From Paramixta manurensis (GTDB lineage: Bacteria > Pseudomonadota > Gammaproteobacteria > Enterobacterales > Enterobacteriaceae), in contig NZ_CP054212.1 in NCBI RefSeq assembly GCF_013285385.1, forward strand, positions 992,001 through 1,056,000: a stretch of DNA of 64,000 nt, written 5' to 3'. Position 1 is the first letter of the stretch; each line of letters opens with the position of its first letter. The notes under the pieces are model-generated. The model ran no database searches, was not told the origin of the DNA, and saw nothing but the letters and a program-made list of their open reading frames with translations. A program made the translations under genes and the position numbers. This document shows, piece by piece, positions 8,736-18,266 of the stretch.

Positions 8736-9587
8736 ATGGCTGATATTACCGCTGCTCTGGTAAAAGAACTGCGTGAGCGCACCAGCGCTGGCATGATGGA
8801 TTGTAAAAAAGCGCTGACTGAAGCGAATGGCGACATCGAGCTGGCTATCGAAAATATGCGTAAGTCTGGCGCGATCAAAGCAGCGAAAAAAGCGGGCAAC
8901 GTTGCTGCTGACGGCGTGATCAAAACCAAAATCATTGGCAACTATGGCGTGATTCTGGAAGTTAACTGCCAGACTGACTTCGTCGCGAAAGATGCAGGTT
9001 TCCAGGCGTTCGCAGACAAAGTTCTGGATGCGGCGATTAACGATCGTGTGACTGACGTTGAAGTATTGCGCACGCAGTTCGAAGAAGAGCGCGTTGCTCT
9101 GGTCGCGAAAATTGGCGAGAACATTAACATCCGTCGTGTCTCGGTGCTGGAAGGCGAAGAACTGGGTAGCTATCAGCACGGCGCGCGTATCGGTGTTCTG
9201 GTTTCCGCGAAAGGTGCAGACGAAGAGCTGATCAAGCAAATTGCTATGCACGTTGCTGCCAGCAAGCCTGAATTCGTTAAGCCGGAAGATGTGTCTGCCG
9301 ATGTGGTTGAGAAAGAATTCCAGGTTCAACTGGATATCGCCATGCAGTCTGGCAAGCCGAAAGAAATCGCAGAGAAAATGGTTGAAGGCCGCATGAAGAA
9401 ATTCACCGGCGAAGTTTCTCTGACAGGTCAGGCTTTCGTTATCGATCCGAGCAAAACCGTTGGTCAGGCGCTGAAAGAGAAAGGCGCTGACGTGATTAAC
9501 TTCATCCGCTTTGAAGTGGGCGAAGGTATCGAAAAAGTCGAAAGCGATTTCGCAGCAGAAGTTGCGGCCATGTCTAAGCAGTCTTAA
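8736..9587 (+). CDS. tsf: Elongation factor Ts
   Basis: Nucleotide exchange factor that regenerates EF-Tu-GTP. The 283 residues equal E. coli. Visible are the N-terminal UBA-like module with MMDCKKALTEANGD, the core motif EVNCQTDFVAKD (the TDFV segment contacts EF-Tu) and the C-terminal module. Codon use is strongly biased towards optimal codons, as in rpsB. It ends just before a strong terminator. Confidence 0.98.
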   Translation: MADITAALVKELRERTSAGMMDCKKALTEANGDIELAIENMRKSGAIKAAKKAGNVAADGVIKTKIIGNYGVILEVNCQTDFVAKDAGFQAFADKVLDAAINDRVTDVEVLRTQFEEERVALVAKIGENINIRRVSVLEGEELGSYQHGARIGVLVSAKGADEELIKQIAMHVAASKPEFVKPEDVSADVVEKEFQVQLDIAMQSGKPKEIAEKMVEGRMKKFTGEVSLTGQAFVIDPSKTVGQALKEKGADVINFIRFEVGEGIEKVESDFAAEVAAMSKQS

Positions 9588-9595
9588 TGGTCCGA

Positions 9596-9625
9596 AAGAA
9601 CCGCCACCCGGCGGTTCTTTTTTGC
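9596..9625 (+). terminator. Intrinsic terminator after tsf
   Basis: Stem AAGAACCGCC (9596-9605) / GGCGGTTCTT (9610-9619) with a 4-base loop and a following T-run. Confidence 0.9.
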
Positions 9626-9745
9626 CCAACGTATGGGCACTGTTTTTTTTCAGTCTCATCCCAATAGATTTAGCGCCGTACTAAGCGGATGATAGATCGG
9701 ATTTAACACCTCCTTTTTCATGATAGCGTCCAGGAAAAAATGACC

Positions 9746-10471
9746 ATGGCTACCAATGCAAAACCTGTATATCAACGAATCCTGCTAAAACTGAGTGGCG
9801 AAGCACTGCAAGGCGCTGAAGGTTTTGGCATCGACGCCAGCGTCCTTGATCGCATGGCGCAGGAAATCAAAGAACTGGTCGAGTTGGGCATTCAGGTTGG
9901 CGTCGTCATTGGTGGGGGTAACCTGTTCCGCGGCGCCGGGCTGGCGCAGGCGGGTATGAACCGTGTTGTTGGCGACCATATGGGGATGTTAGCCACCGTA
10001 ATGAACGGTTTAGCCATGCGTGATGCGCTGCATCGTGCTTATGTGAATGCGCGTTTGATGTCCGCTATCCCACTTAATGGCGTGTGTGACAATTACAGTT
10101 GGGCGGAAGCGATCAGCCTGCTACGTAACAACCGTGTCGTGATCTTCTCTGCCGGCACCGGCAATCCATTCTTTACTACCGACTCTGCAGCCTGTCTGCG
10201 CGGCATTGAAATTGAAGCCGATGTGGTGCTGAAAGCCACCAAAGTGGACGGTGTTTATTCTGCCGATCCGGTGAAGAACCCGGATGCGACTCTGCATGAA
10301 CAATTAACCTACCAGGATGTGCTGGAGCGGGAGCTGAAAGTAATGGATCTGGCGGCGTTCACGCTGGCGCGCGATCATCAACTGCCAATCCGGGTCTTCA
10401 ATATGAATAAGCCTGGCGCATTGCGTCGCGTGGTAATGGGCGAAAAAGAAGGCACTCTGATTACGCATTAA
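9746..10471 (+). CDS. pyrH: UMP kinase
   Basis: Phosphorylates UMP to UDP; hexameric member of the amino acid kinase fold, regulated by GTP and UTP in the family. The start at 9746 (MATNAKPVYQRILLKLSGEA) is chosen because AGGAA at 9732-9736 is about 9 bases upstream and E. coli begins the same way. An in-frame ATG two codons earlier (9740) is the alternative. The glycine loop VVIGGGNLFRG and the segments VGDHMGMLATVMNGLA and GTGNPFFTTDSAA are seen. Length is 241 residues, as in E. coli. It stands alone between the tsf terminator and frr. Confidence 0.97.
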   Translation: MATNAKPVYQRILLKLSGEALQGAEGFGIDASVLDRMAQEIKELVELGIQVGVVIGGGNLFRGAGLAQAGMNRVVGDHMGMLATVMNGLAMRDALHRAYVNARLMSAIPLNGVCDNYSWAEAISLLRNNRVVIFSAGTGNPFFTTDSAACLRGIEIEADVVLKATKVDGVYSADPVKNPDATLHEQLTYQDVLERELKVMDLAAFTLARDHQLPIRVFNMNKPGALRRVVMGEKEGTLITH

Positions 10472-10614
10472 TACCCGTGACAGGTTAAAATGGGGTATAT
10501 TCTGACGGTGCGTTGCATTAACCAACGCACACCGATCGGGATTATCGACGATTATTTGAACGGATCTTAGCCTGTTAAGATCTGGCGGATCAAACAGAAT
10601 CCAAGGGTTCCAAC

Positions 10615-11172
10615 GTGATTAACGACATTAGAAAAGATGCTGATACGCGCATGGAAAAATGCGTTGAAGCATTCAAAAATCATATCAGCAAAATCCGCAC
10701 CGGCCGTGCTTCTCCGGCGATTCTTGATGGTATCGTGGTGGAATATTACGGCACTCCAACGCCGCTGCGTCAACTGGCGAGTGTAACGGTTGAAGATTCC
10801 CGCACGTTAAAAATTAACGTGTTTGACCGCTCAATGAGTCCGGCGGTAGAAAAAGCGATTATGACTTCCGATCTCGGCCTGAACCCGAGTTCAGCAGGCA
10901 GCGATATTCGTGTGCCGTTGCCGGCATTGACGGAAGAACGTCGTAAAGATTTGATTAAAGTGGTGCGTGGCGAAGCGGAGCAAGGGCGCGTTTCAGTACG
11001 TAACGTGCGCCGTGATGCTAACGACAAAATTAAAGCGCTGCTGAAAGATAAAGAGATCAGCGAAGACGATGAGCGTCGCGCACAGGACGATGTCCAAAAA
11101 ATGACTGACGCGTACATTAAAAAAGTGGATGCCGCGTTGGCAGAAAAAGAAGCGGAGTTGATGGATTTCTAA
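10615..11172 (+). CDS. frr: Ribosome recycling factor
   Basis: Splits the post-termination ribosome together with EF-G. The 185 residues match E. coli exactly in length, with the near-invariant stretch YYGTPTPLRQLASVTVEDSR and the C-terminal helix KALLKDKEISEDDERRAQDD. Translation starts at a GTG. It follows pyrH by 143 bases. Confidence 0.98.
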   Translation: MINDIRKDADTRMEKCVEAFKNHISKIRTGRASPAILDGIVVEYYGTPTPLRQLASVTVEDSRTLKINVFDRSMSPAVEKAIMTSDLGLNPSSAGSDIRVPLPALTEERRKDLIKVVRGEAEQGRVSVRNVRRDANDKIKALLKDKEISEDDERRAQDDVQKMTDAYIKKVDAALAEKEAELMDF

Positions 11173-11189
11173 TTCCATCCTACGCCATT

Positions 11190-11243
11190 GAAACGCCGTT
11201 CGGGCGCCGTTCGCTAGCTGAACGTGCCGCCTGGCGGCGTTTC
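11190..11243 (+). other. Imperfect long hairpin downstream of frr
   Basis: Inverted repeat GAAACGCCG (11190-11198) / CGGCGTTTC (11235-11243) with further internal GC-rich pairing (GCCGCCTGGCGGC). It has no real T-run, so it may be an inefficient terminator or an RNA-stabilising structure between frr and dxr. Confidence 0.45.
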
Positions 11244-11309
11244 GTATTTATACGCGCTGACCTTGTGATGTGAGCGGCAGTACACTTGACCTCGATATAG
11301 AGCGGCCTC

Positions 11310-12512
11310 ATGAAGCAACTGACTATTCTCGGTTCAACCGGATCGATCGGCACCAGTACGTTGGCGGTGATTCGACAAAATCCTCATTTGTTTTCCGTCA
11401 AGGCCTTAGTTGCCGGGGAAAATGTCGCGTTAATGGCAGAGCAGTGCGCCACCTTCCGTCCCACTTGGGCGGCGATGGCGGACGAGCGATCGGCCCACGC
11501 GTTGCGTACGCAACTGAAGGCGCTCAATGTGGATACCGAAGTTTTGTCTGGCGAGCAGGCAGCGTGCGATCTGGCCGCGCTGGATGGGGTTGATCAAGTG
11601 ATGGCCGCGATTGTCGGCGCGGCAGGGTTGATGCCGACGCTGGCGGCGATTCGGGCCGGTAAAACGGTGTTACTGGCCAATAAAGAATCTTTAGTAACTT
11701 GCGGCCGTTTATTTATGGACGCGGTGAGCGCTTCGCAGGCGCAATTGCTGCCGATTGACAGTGAACATAACGCGATTTTTCAGAGTTTACCTGCATCCAT
11801 CCAGCAGCGGTTGGGATACGCTGACCTCAAGGATAATGGGATTGAATCGATTATTCTTACGGGATCGGGTGGACCTTTTCGTGAGACGCCTTTATCTGCG
11901 CTGGCAACCGTTACGCCAGACCAGGCATGTGCGCATCCGAACTGGTCGATGGGGCGAAAAATTTCTGTCGACTCCGCCACCATGATGAATAAAGGTTTGG
12001 AATACATTGAAGCCCGCTGGTTGTTTAACGCCACCGATGCGCAAATGGAAGTGGTCTTACATCCGCAGTCGGTAATCCACTCAATGGTGCGTTACCGGGA
12101 TGGCAGCGTTCTGGCGCAATTAGGATCGCCGGATATGCGTACGCCAATCGCCCATGCGATGGCGTGGCCACAGCGTGTAGAGGCGGGCGTCACGCCGCTG
12201 GATTTTACCCGCATGGGCGCGCTGACTTTCGCTGAGCCTGACTATGCTCGCTATCCCTGTCTCAAGCTGGCGATGGATGCTTGTGAACACGGGCAGGCGG
12301 CCACCACCGTGCTGAACGCCGTTAACGAAATTGCGGTTGCCGCGTTCCTGAATAATCGCATCCGATTTATTGATATTGCCGCACTTATTCAGGCGGTATT
12401 GTCATCGCTGTCCTGTGCGGAGCCGCAAAGTGTTGAGGCGGTGATTGACATCGATCGGCAGGCGCGCGCGGCGGCGGAAGCACAGATATCGCGTTTCGCT
12501 TCATCGCGTTAA
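11310..12512 (+). CDS. dxr: 1-deoxy-D-xylulose 5-phosphate reductoisomerase
   Basis: Second step of the MEP isoprenoid pathway: NADPH-dependent conversion of DXP to MEP. The 400-residue protein (398 in E. coli) shows the N-terminal nucleotide motif LGSTGSIGTSTL, the NKESLV segment, the metal and substrate motif PIDSEHNAIFQ (Asp and Glu ligands) and MNKGLEYIEA. The start is the ATG preceded by AGCGGCC; an overlapping frame at 11270 is a shadow. The next gene in the pathway block, uppS, is separated by a promoter and a terminator. Confidence 0.97.
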   Translation: MKQLTILGSTGSIGTSTLAVIRQNPHLFSVKALVAGENVALMAEQCATFRPTWAAMADERSAHALRTQLKALNVDTEVLSGEQAACDLAALDGVDQVMAAIVGAAGLMPTLAAIRAGKTVLLANKESLVTCGRLFMDAVSASQAQLLPIDSEHNAIFQSLPASIQQRLGYADLKDNGIESIILTGSGGPFRETPLSALATVTPDQACAHPNWSMGRKISVDSATMMNKGLEYIEARWLFNATDAQMEVVLHPQSVIHSMVRYRDGSVLAQLGSPDMRTPIAHAMAWPQRVEAGVTPLDFTRMGALTFAEPDYARYPCLKLAMDACEHGQAATTVLNAVNEIAVAAFLNNRIRFIDIAALIQAVLSSLSCAEPQSVEAVIDIDRQARAAAEAQISRFASSR

Positions 12513-12536
12513 TTCAGCGATTTGCGTTGCCGCTAT

Positions 12537-12565
12537 TTGTGGGCGCAAGGTGAAACTGGTATAGT
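12537..12565 (+). promoter_or_regulatory. Sigma-70 promoter between dxr and uppS
   Basis: TTGTGG (12537-12542), a 17-base spacer and TATAGT (12560-12565) with the extended TGG before it. The predicted start near 12572 lies only about 40 bases before a strong terminator hairpin. Confidence 0.65.
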
Positions 12566-12611
12566 CGCTGGCTTCCGTTTAGCGGATCTACACAGCCAAA
12601 GCGGTAAAAAG

Positions 12612-12637
12612 AGCCGTGAACATCACGGCTTTTTTTC
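12612..12637 (+). terminator. Intrinsic terminator (or attenuator) upstream of uppS
   Basis: Perfect 8-bp stem AGCCGTGA (12612-12619) / TCACGGCT (12623-12630) with a 3-base loop and a seven-base T-run. It would end dxr transcripts and also any transcript from the promoter at 12537-12565. Confidence 0.82.
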
Positions 12638-12699
12638 GGCTCGCGGGTAATGTATTCGGAAACCGGTGTATTTCTGATTTAAGGAAAAAAATACGCGTT

Positions 12700-13452
12700 A
12701 TGTCGTCCGAACATCAACTAAATACCGATGACCAGTTAGGGGCAGGGCCTCGTCATGTGGCCATCATCATGGATGGCAATGGCCGTTGGGCTAAAAACCA
12801 GGGCAAGCTTCGCGTCTCTGGTCATAAAGCGGGAGTGAAATCGGTTCGTCGTGCCGTAAGCTTCGCCGTGAGCAATAAGCTGGAAGCACTCACGCTTTAT
12901 GCCTTTAGTAGCGAAAACTGGAATCGCCCGGCGCAGGAAGTGATGGCGCTGATGGAACTCTTCGTTTGGGCGCTGGACAGTGAAGTTAAAAGTCTGCACA
13001 AACATAATGTCCGTTTACGCATTATTGGCGATATCAGCCGTTTTAACGCGCGCTTACAAGAGCGCATTCGTCGCGCAGAGGAACTTACTCAACAAAATAA
13101 TGGACTAACGCTCAACATTGCCGCGAATTATGGCGGCCGTTGGGATATTATCCATGCCGTCAGAGAAATTGCCGGGCAGGTACAGGAAGGGTTGCTCCGG
13201 CCTGACCAAATAGAAGAAAATACCCTATCGGGGCTGCTTTGCATGAGCGATCTGGCGCCAGTGGATCTGGTAATAAGGACCGGGGGAGAACATCGTATCA
13301 GTAACTTCCTGTTGTGGCAGATTGCCTATGCTGAGTTTTATTTTACTGATGTTCTTTGGCCTGATTTTGATGAACAAGTTTTTGAAGGTGCAATGAATGC
13401 TTTCTCTCATCGAGAGCGCCGGTTTGGCGGCGCAGCACCTGGCGGCGCCTAA
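12700..13452 (+). CDS. uppS: Undecaprenyl diphosphate synthase (cis-prenyltransferase)
   Basis: Also called ispU. Adds eight isopentenyl units to farnesyl diphosphate to make the C55 carrier for peptidoglycan and O-antigen. The catalytic motif HVAIIMDGNGRWAK, YAFSSENWNRP and the C-terminal VIRTGGEHRISNFLLWQ are present. The start at 12700 (MSSEHQLNTD) yields 250 residues (253 in E. coli). AAGGA is rather far upstream, and the longer frame from 12616 runs through the terminator hairpin and is unlikely. It lies 18 bases before cdsA. Confidence 0.95.
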   Translation: MSSEHQLNTDDQLGAGPRHVAIIMDGNGRWAKNQGKLRVSGHKAGVKSVRRAVSFAVSNKLEALTLYAFSSENWNRPAQEVMALMELFVWALDSEVKSLHKHNVRLRIIGDISRFNARLQERIRRAEELTQQNNGLTLNIAANYGGRWDIIHAVREIAGQVQEGLLRPDQIEENTLSGLLCMSDLAPVDLVIRTGGEHRISNFLLWQIAYAEFYFTDVLWPDFDEQVFEGAMNAFSHRERRFGGAAPGGA

Positions 13453-13470
13453 GCGCCCTGGGGGTAACCT

Positions 13471-14328
13471 TTGCTGAAGTCTCGTCTGATTACAGCGTTC
13501 ATATTAATTCCGGTGGTGATCGCTGCCCTGTTTTTGTTACCGCCGGTGGGTTTTGCTATTACCACTCTGGTGGTGTGTATGCTAGCCGCCTGGGAATGGG
13601 GGCAGTTTGCGGGTTTTGCTTCTCGCACCCAACGTATTTGGCTGGCCGTTTTATGCGGCCTGCTTCTCGCTTTTATGCTGTTTACGCTTCCTCCGTACCA
13701 ACATTCCGTTCATTTGCCGCAAATTAGTCTGCCGCTCCAGGCCTCATTGGGTTGGTGGGTCTTAGCGCTGCTAATGGTGTTGTCGTACCCGGTTTCCGCC
13801 GGGCTTTGGCGGCACTCCCGTCTTTTGCGTCTGCTGTTTGGTATTCTGACTATTGTGCCTTTCTTTTGGGGCATGGTGGCGCTACGGCAGTATCATTACG
13901 AGTCCGATCATTTTGCCGGCGCATGGTGGCTGCTGTATGTCATGTTTCTGGTGTGGGGAGCGGATTCCGGCGCCTATATGTTTGGGCGCTTGTTCGGCAA
14001 ACATAAACTGGCGCCGAAAGTGTCTCCGGGGAAAACCTGGGAAGGCTTTATTGGCGGTTTGATAACCTCAGCGATCATTTCTTGGCTGTTTAGCCTGTGG
14101 GCGCCATTACCGGTGACGCTCGGGGTTCTGCTTGCTTGTTCCATTATTGCCGCCCTGGCCTCGGTACTGGGCGATCTCACCGAAAGTATGTTCAAACGTG
14201 AAGCGGGAATTAAAGACAGCGGTAACCTGATTCCGGGGCACGGCGGTATTCTTGACCGTATCGATAGCCTGACGGCGGCGGTGCCGGTGTTTGCCTGCCT
14301 GCTTCTGCTGGTGTTCAGGTCGCTGTGA
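13471..14328 (+). CDS. cdsA: Phosphatidate cytidylyltransferase (CDP-diglyceride synthase)
   Basis: Inner-membrane enzyme making CDP-diacylglycerol from phosphatidate and CTP, the branch point of phospholipid synthesis. The 285 residues equal E. coli. About eight hydrophobic segments are visible, with the family signature S-x-KR-x-x-K-D-x2-PGHGGxxDRxD seen as MFKREAGIKDSGNLIPGHGG followed by ILDRIDS. Translation starts at TTG, as in E. coli, after a GGGGG Shine-Dalgarno. It is 13 bases from rseP. Confidence 0.97.
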   Translation: MLKSRLITAFILIPVVIAALFLLPPVGFAITTLVVCMLAAWEWGQFAGFASRTQRIWLAVLCGLLLAFMLFTLPPYQHSVHLPQISLPLQASLGWWVLALLMVLSYPVSAGLWRHSRLLRLLFGILTIVPFFWGMVALRQYHYESDHFAGAWWLLYVMFLVWGADSGAYMFGRLFGKHKLAPKVSPGKTWEGFIGGLITSAIISWLFSLWAPLPVTLGVLLACSIIAALASVLGDLTESMFKREAGIKDSGNLIPGHGGILDRIDSLTAAVPVFACLLLLVFRSL

Positions 14329-14341
14329 GGACGTTGTTACG

Positions 14342-15691
14342 ATGCTGAACATTCTGTGGAGTCTTGCCGCTTTCATTGTCGCGCTCGGCGTGCTGATTAC
14401 CGTGCATGAGTTTGGTCACTTTTGGGTGGCGCGCCGCTGCGGGGTAAAGGTCGAGCGTTTTTCCATTGGTTTTGGCAAGGCGCTGTGGCGGCGTACCGAT
14501 CGTCAAGGTACGGAATATGTTATCGCACTGATTCCGCTTGGCGGCTACGTCAAAATGCTGGATGAACGGGTGGAAAGCGTGCCGCCGGAGTTGCGCCATC
14601 AATCCTTCAATAATAAGACGGTGTTACAACGCGCCTCAATTATTGCTGCAGGCCCGGTCGCAAATTTTCTGTTTGCCGTTTTTGCCTACTGGCTGGTCTT
14701 TATTCATGGCGTCCCTGGCGTTCGTCCGGTTATTGGCGAAATAGTGAGCGGTTCGGTGGCTGCCGAAGCGCAAATTACACCCGGCATGGAACTTAAAGCA
14801 GTCGACGGTATCGAAACGCCTGATTGGGATGCTGTGCGTATGGCATTGGTGGGGAAAATTGGTGACAGTGAAACCACCCTTAGCCTCGCGCCCTTTGGTT
14901 CCTCTCAGTCGGTTGTGAAGCGGGTTGATTTACGTCACTGGCACTTTGAACCGGATAAACAAGATCCGGTGATTGCGTTAGGGATTCAGCCGCGCGGGCC
15001 GCAGATTGAAACGGTACTGGCGGAAATTCAATCAGGCTCACCCGCCAGTGAAGCAGGTTTGCAAGCCGGCGATAGGATCGTTAAAGTCGATGGTCAGCCA
15101 CTTGCCGAATGGCAGACGTTTGTCACCCAGGTACGTAATCATCCGGGTGAAGTGATGGCATTAGACGTCGAGCGTCAGGGTGAAGTTATTCACCTTAATT
15201 TGACGCCAGAAGCCAAGCCGGGCAGTAAGGCGGAAGGTTTCGCGGGGGTCATTCCGCGCGTGGTACCGTTGCCGGACGAATATAAAACGGTGCGTCAGTA
15301 TGGTCCGTTTGCGGCAATTGGCGAGGCCGGGGAGAAAACCTGGCAGCTAATGAAGTTAACCGTGGGCATGCTGGGTAAATTGATAACCGGTGAGGTGAAG
15401 CTGAATAATCTGAGCGGGCCGATTTCTATCGCGCAAGGTGCCGGAATGTCAGCGGAATATGGGGTGATTTATTATCTGATGTTCCTCGCGTTGATTAGCG
15501 TGAACCTCGGGATTATCAATCTCTTCCCGCTACCGGTTTTAGATGGTGGACATCTGCTTTTCCTGGCGATCGAAAAGATCAAGGGAGGACCGGTGTCCGA
15601 GCGAGTTCAGGACTTCAGTTATCGCATTGGCTCGATTTTGCTGGTGTTGTTAATGGGGCTTGCACTTTTCAATGATTTCTCACGCTTGTAG
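14342..15691 (+). CDS. rseP: Regulator of sigma-E protease RseP (site-2 protease)
   Basis: Intramembrane zinc protease that makes the second cut in anti-sigma factor RseA, releasing RpoE; it also removes signal-peptide remnants. The zinc motif HEFGH is at residues 22-26 in the first membrane helix, two tandem PDZ domains occupy the periplasmic loop (about 125-310), and the second active-site motif LDG lies near residue 401 in FPLPVLDGGHL. The start at 14342 (MLNILWSLAAF) follows a GAGGA ribosome site that overlaps the end of cdsA; 449 residues against 450 in E. coli. Its product links the block to degP and bamA through the envelope stress response. Confidence 0.97.
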   Translation: MLNILWSLAAFIVALGVLITVHEFGHFWVARRCGVKVERFSIGFGKALWRRTDRQGTEYVIALIPLGGYVKMLDERVESVPPELRHQSFNNKTVLQRASIIAAGPVANFLFAVFAYWLVFIHGVPGVRPVIGEIVSGSVAAEAQITPGMELKAVDGIETPDWDAVRMALVGKIGDSETTLSLAPFGSSQSVVKRVDLRHWHFEPDKQDPVIALGIQPRGPQIETVLAEIQSGSPASEAGLQAGDRIVKVDGQPLAEWQTFVTQVRNHPGEVMALDVERQGEVIHLNLTPEAKPGSKAEGFAGVIPRVVPLPDEYKTVRQYGPFAAIGEAGEKTWQLMKLTVGMLGKLITGEVKLNNLSGPISIAQGAGMSAEYGVIYYLMFLALISVNLGIINLFPLPVLDGGHLLFLAIEKIKGGPVSERVQDFSYRIGSILLVLLMGLALFNDFSRL

Positions 15692-15744
15692 TGACCGGAA
15701 GGCTACTCAGGCAAGGGACGTGTTAGGAAGAACGCATAACAACG

Positions 15745-18150
15745 ATGGCGATGAAAAAGTTGCTCATAGCGTCGCTGCTGTTTAGCAGCGCCACCGTATA
15801 CGGTGCAGACGGGTTCGTAGTGAAGGACATTCATTTCGAAGGGCTGCAGCGAGTTGCCGTCGGTGCGGCTCTGCTTAGCATGCCTGTTCGTGTAGGTGAT
15901 ACGGTATCGGACGACGATATCAGTAATACTATTCGCTCACTGTTTGCTACCGGAAACTTTGAAGATGTTCAGGTCCTGCGCGATGGCGATACGCTGATCG
16001 TACAGGTGAAAGAGCGTCCCACAATTGCCAGCATCACTTTCTCCGGTAATAAGGCGGTGAAAGATGACATGCTCAAACAGAATCTGGAAGCGTCCGGCGT
16101 GCGCGTCGGCGAGGCATTGGATCGCACCACCATTTCAACCATCGAGAAGGGGTTGGAGGACTTTTACTATAGCGTCGGTAAATATAGCGCTAGCGTAAAA
16201 GCTGTGGTCACGCCGCTGCCGCGTAACCGTGTCGATTTGAAGCTGGTGTTTACCGAAGGGGTATCCGCCAAGATTCAGCAGATCAATATTGTTGGCAACA
16301 AAGCCTTCAGTTCTGACGAGCTGATCTCACGCTTCCAGTTGCGCGATGAGGTGCCGTGGTGGAACCTGGTTGGCGATCGCAAGTATCAGAAACAGAAACT
16401 GGCCGGTGACCTGGAAACGTTACGTAGTTTCTATCTTGACCGCGGCTATGCGCGTTTCAATATTGATTCAACCCAAGTGAGTTTGACGCCGGATAAAAAA
16501 GGCATTTATATCACCGTCAATATTACCGAAGGCGATCAGTATAAGATTTCCGGGGTAGTGGTGAACGGCAGTATGGCCGGTCACTCTGCGGAAATTGAGA
16601 ATCTGACTAAGATTCAGCCAGGCGAGCTGTATAACGGCACGAAAGTGACACGTATGGAAGATGACGTGAAAAAACTGCTCGGTCGTTATGGTTACGCCTA
16701 TCCCCGCGTGATGACGCAGCCTGAAATTAACGACGCGGATAAAACCGTCAAACTGCATATCAACGTTGATGCTGGTAACCGCTATTACGTGCGTAAGGTG
16801 CGTTTCGAAGGGAATGACACCTCGAAAGATTCGGTTCTGCGCCGTGAAATGCGTCAGATGGAAGGCGCATGGCTGGGTAGCAACTTGGTTGAGCAGGGTA
16901 AAGAACGTCTGAACCGCACGGGTTACTTTGAAACCGTTGATGTGGATACGCAGCGCGTGCCGGGTTCGCCGGACCAGGTTGACGTGGTTTACAAAGTTAA
17001 GGAGCGCAACACCGGTACCTTTAACTTTGGTGTCGGCTTCGGTACTGAAAGCGGCGTCAGCTTCCAGGTCGGGGTAACGCAGGACAACTGGCTGGGAACC
17101 GGGAATACCGTTGGCATTAGCGGTACCAAGAATGATTTCCAGACCTATGCGGAGTTCTCGCTGACCGATCCGTACTTTACGGTGGATGGCGTCAGTCTTG
17201 GCGGGCGTCTGTTCTATAATGACTTTAGAGCGGATGACGCAGACCTGTCTGACTATACCAACAAGAGCTACGGCCTGGATGGTACGCTTGGCTTCCCGGT
17301 TAACGAAAACAACACGTTACGCGTTGGCTTAGGGTATGTCCACAACGGCTTGTCGCGTATGCAGCCGCAGATAGCGATGTTCCGCTATCTTGAGTCGGTG
17401 GGACAGCATCCGGACCTCTCGCGCCGCAACAGCTTCTCAGCGGATGACTTCACCTTCAACTATGGTTGGACCTATAACAACCTTGACCGCGGCTATTTCC
17501 CGACGGCGGGTAACCGTACCAACCTGAATGGTAAAGTGACGATTCCAGGCTCAGATAACGAGTTCTACAAAGTCACGCTGGATTCGCAGCAATATGTGCC
17601 GATTAACCAAGACAGAACGTGGGTGCTGTTGGGCCGCGGTCGCTTAGGTTATGGTGATGGGCTGGGCGGTAAAGAGATGCCGTTCTACGAAAACTTCTAC
17701 GCCGGTGGTTCTAGCTCGGTGCGTGGTTTCCGTTCGAACAACATTGGTCCGAAAGCCGCGTACCTTAATGACAACTCCAGTACCTGTTCTGGTAGCCAAC
17801 CGCTCTGTGATTCAAATGATGCGGTCGGCGGGAACGCCATGGCGGTGGCGAGTCTGGAGTTGATTACGCCGACGCCGTTTATCAGTGAGAAGTATGCTAA
17901 CTCGGTTCGTACCTCATTGTTTGTTGATACCGGTACCGTGTGGGATACCCACTGGCAAAATACGGCGGAAACGCGTGCCGCCGGTATTCCTGACTATAGC
18001 GATCCAAGCAATATTCGTGTTTCTAGCGGTATTGCATTGCAATGGATGTCGCCGTTGGGGCCGTTGGTGTTCTCTTATGCCCAGCCGATTAAGAAATATG
18101 ATGGAGATAGTGCGGAGCAGTTCCAGTTTAACATTGGTAAAACATGGTAA
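15745..18150 (+). CDS. bamA: Outer membrane protein assembly factor BamA
   Basis: Essential core of the BAM complex that inserts beta-barrel proteins. It has a signal peptide (MAMKKLLIASLLFSSATVYG), five POTRA domains to about residue 420, and a 16-strand barrel ending in QFQFNIGKTW with the C-terminal aromatic. The loop-6 motif VRGF is present (SSVRGFRSNN). At 801 residues it is shorter than the 810 of E. coli; the difference lies mainly in extracellular loop 6 around TCSGSQPLCDS, which keeps a cysteine pair. It follows rseP by 53 bases and precedes skp, all factors for outer-membrane biogenesis. Confidence 0.98.
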   Translation: MAMKKLLIASLLFSSATVYGADGFVVKDIHFEGLQRVAVGAALLSMPVRVGDTVSDDDISNTIRSLFATGNFEDVQVLRDGDTLIVQVKERPTIASITFSGNKAVKDDMLKQNLEASGVRVGEALDRTTISTIEKGLEDFYYSVGKYSASVKAVVTPLPRNRVDLKLVFTEGVSAKIQQINIVGNKAFSSDELISRFQLRDEVPWWNLVGDRKYQKQKLAGDLETLRSFYLDRGYARFNIDSTQVSLTPDKKGIYITVNITEGDQYKISGVVVNGSMAGHSAEIENLTKIQPGELYNGTKVTRMEDDVKKLLGRYGYAYPRVMTQPEINDADKTVKLHINVDAGNRYYVRKVRFEGNDTSKDSVLRREMRQMEGAWLGSNLVEQGKERLNRTGYFETVDVDTQRVPGSPDQVDVVYKVKERNTGTFNFGVGFGTESGVSFQVGVTQDNWLGTGNTVGISGTKNDFQTYAEFSLTDPYFTVDGVSLGGRLFYNDFRADDADLSDYTNKSYGLDGTLGFPVNENNTLRVGLGYVHNGLSRMQPQIAMFRYLESVGQHPDLSRRNSFSADDFTFNYGWTYNNLDRGYFPTAGNRTNLNGKVTIPGSDNEFYKVTLDSQQYVPINQDRTWVLLGRGRLGYGDGLGGKEMPFYENFYAGGSSSVRGFRSNNIGPKAAYLNDNSSTCSGSQPLCDSNDAVGGNAMAVASLELITPTPFISEKYANSVRTSLFVDTGTVWDTHWQNTAETRAAGIPDYSDPSNIRVSSGIALQWMSPLGPLVFSYAQPIKKYDGDSAEQFQFNIGKTW

Positions 18151-18266
18151 TGCTGTAGCACGGAAGCAGAGTGAGATCGCGTGTGTTCCGGTGAGGCGGT
18201 CTTGGTCTCGCCGACGCACGCAAAATATGTGTCTGTGACACAAACGTTGATGGTAAGGAGTTTATA

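Noticed and set aside
8712..9659. Open frame of 315 codons opposite tsf (minus strand)
   Set aside because: It mirrors the highly codon-biased tsf gene; no ribosome site and no recognisable protein. A shadow frame.
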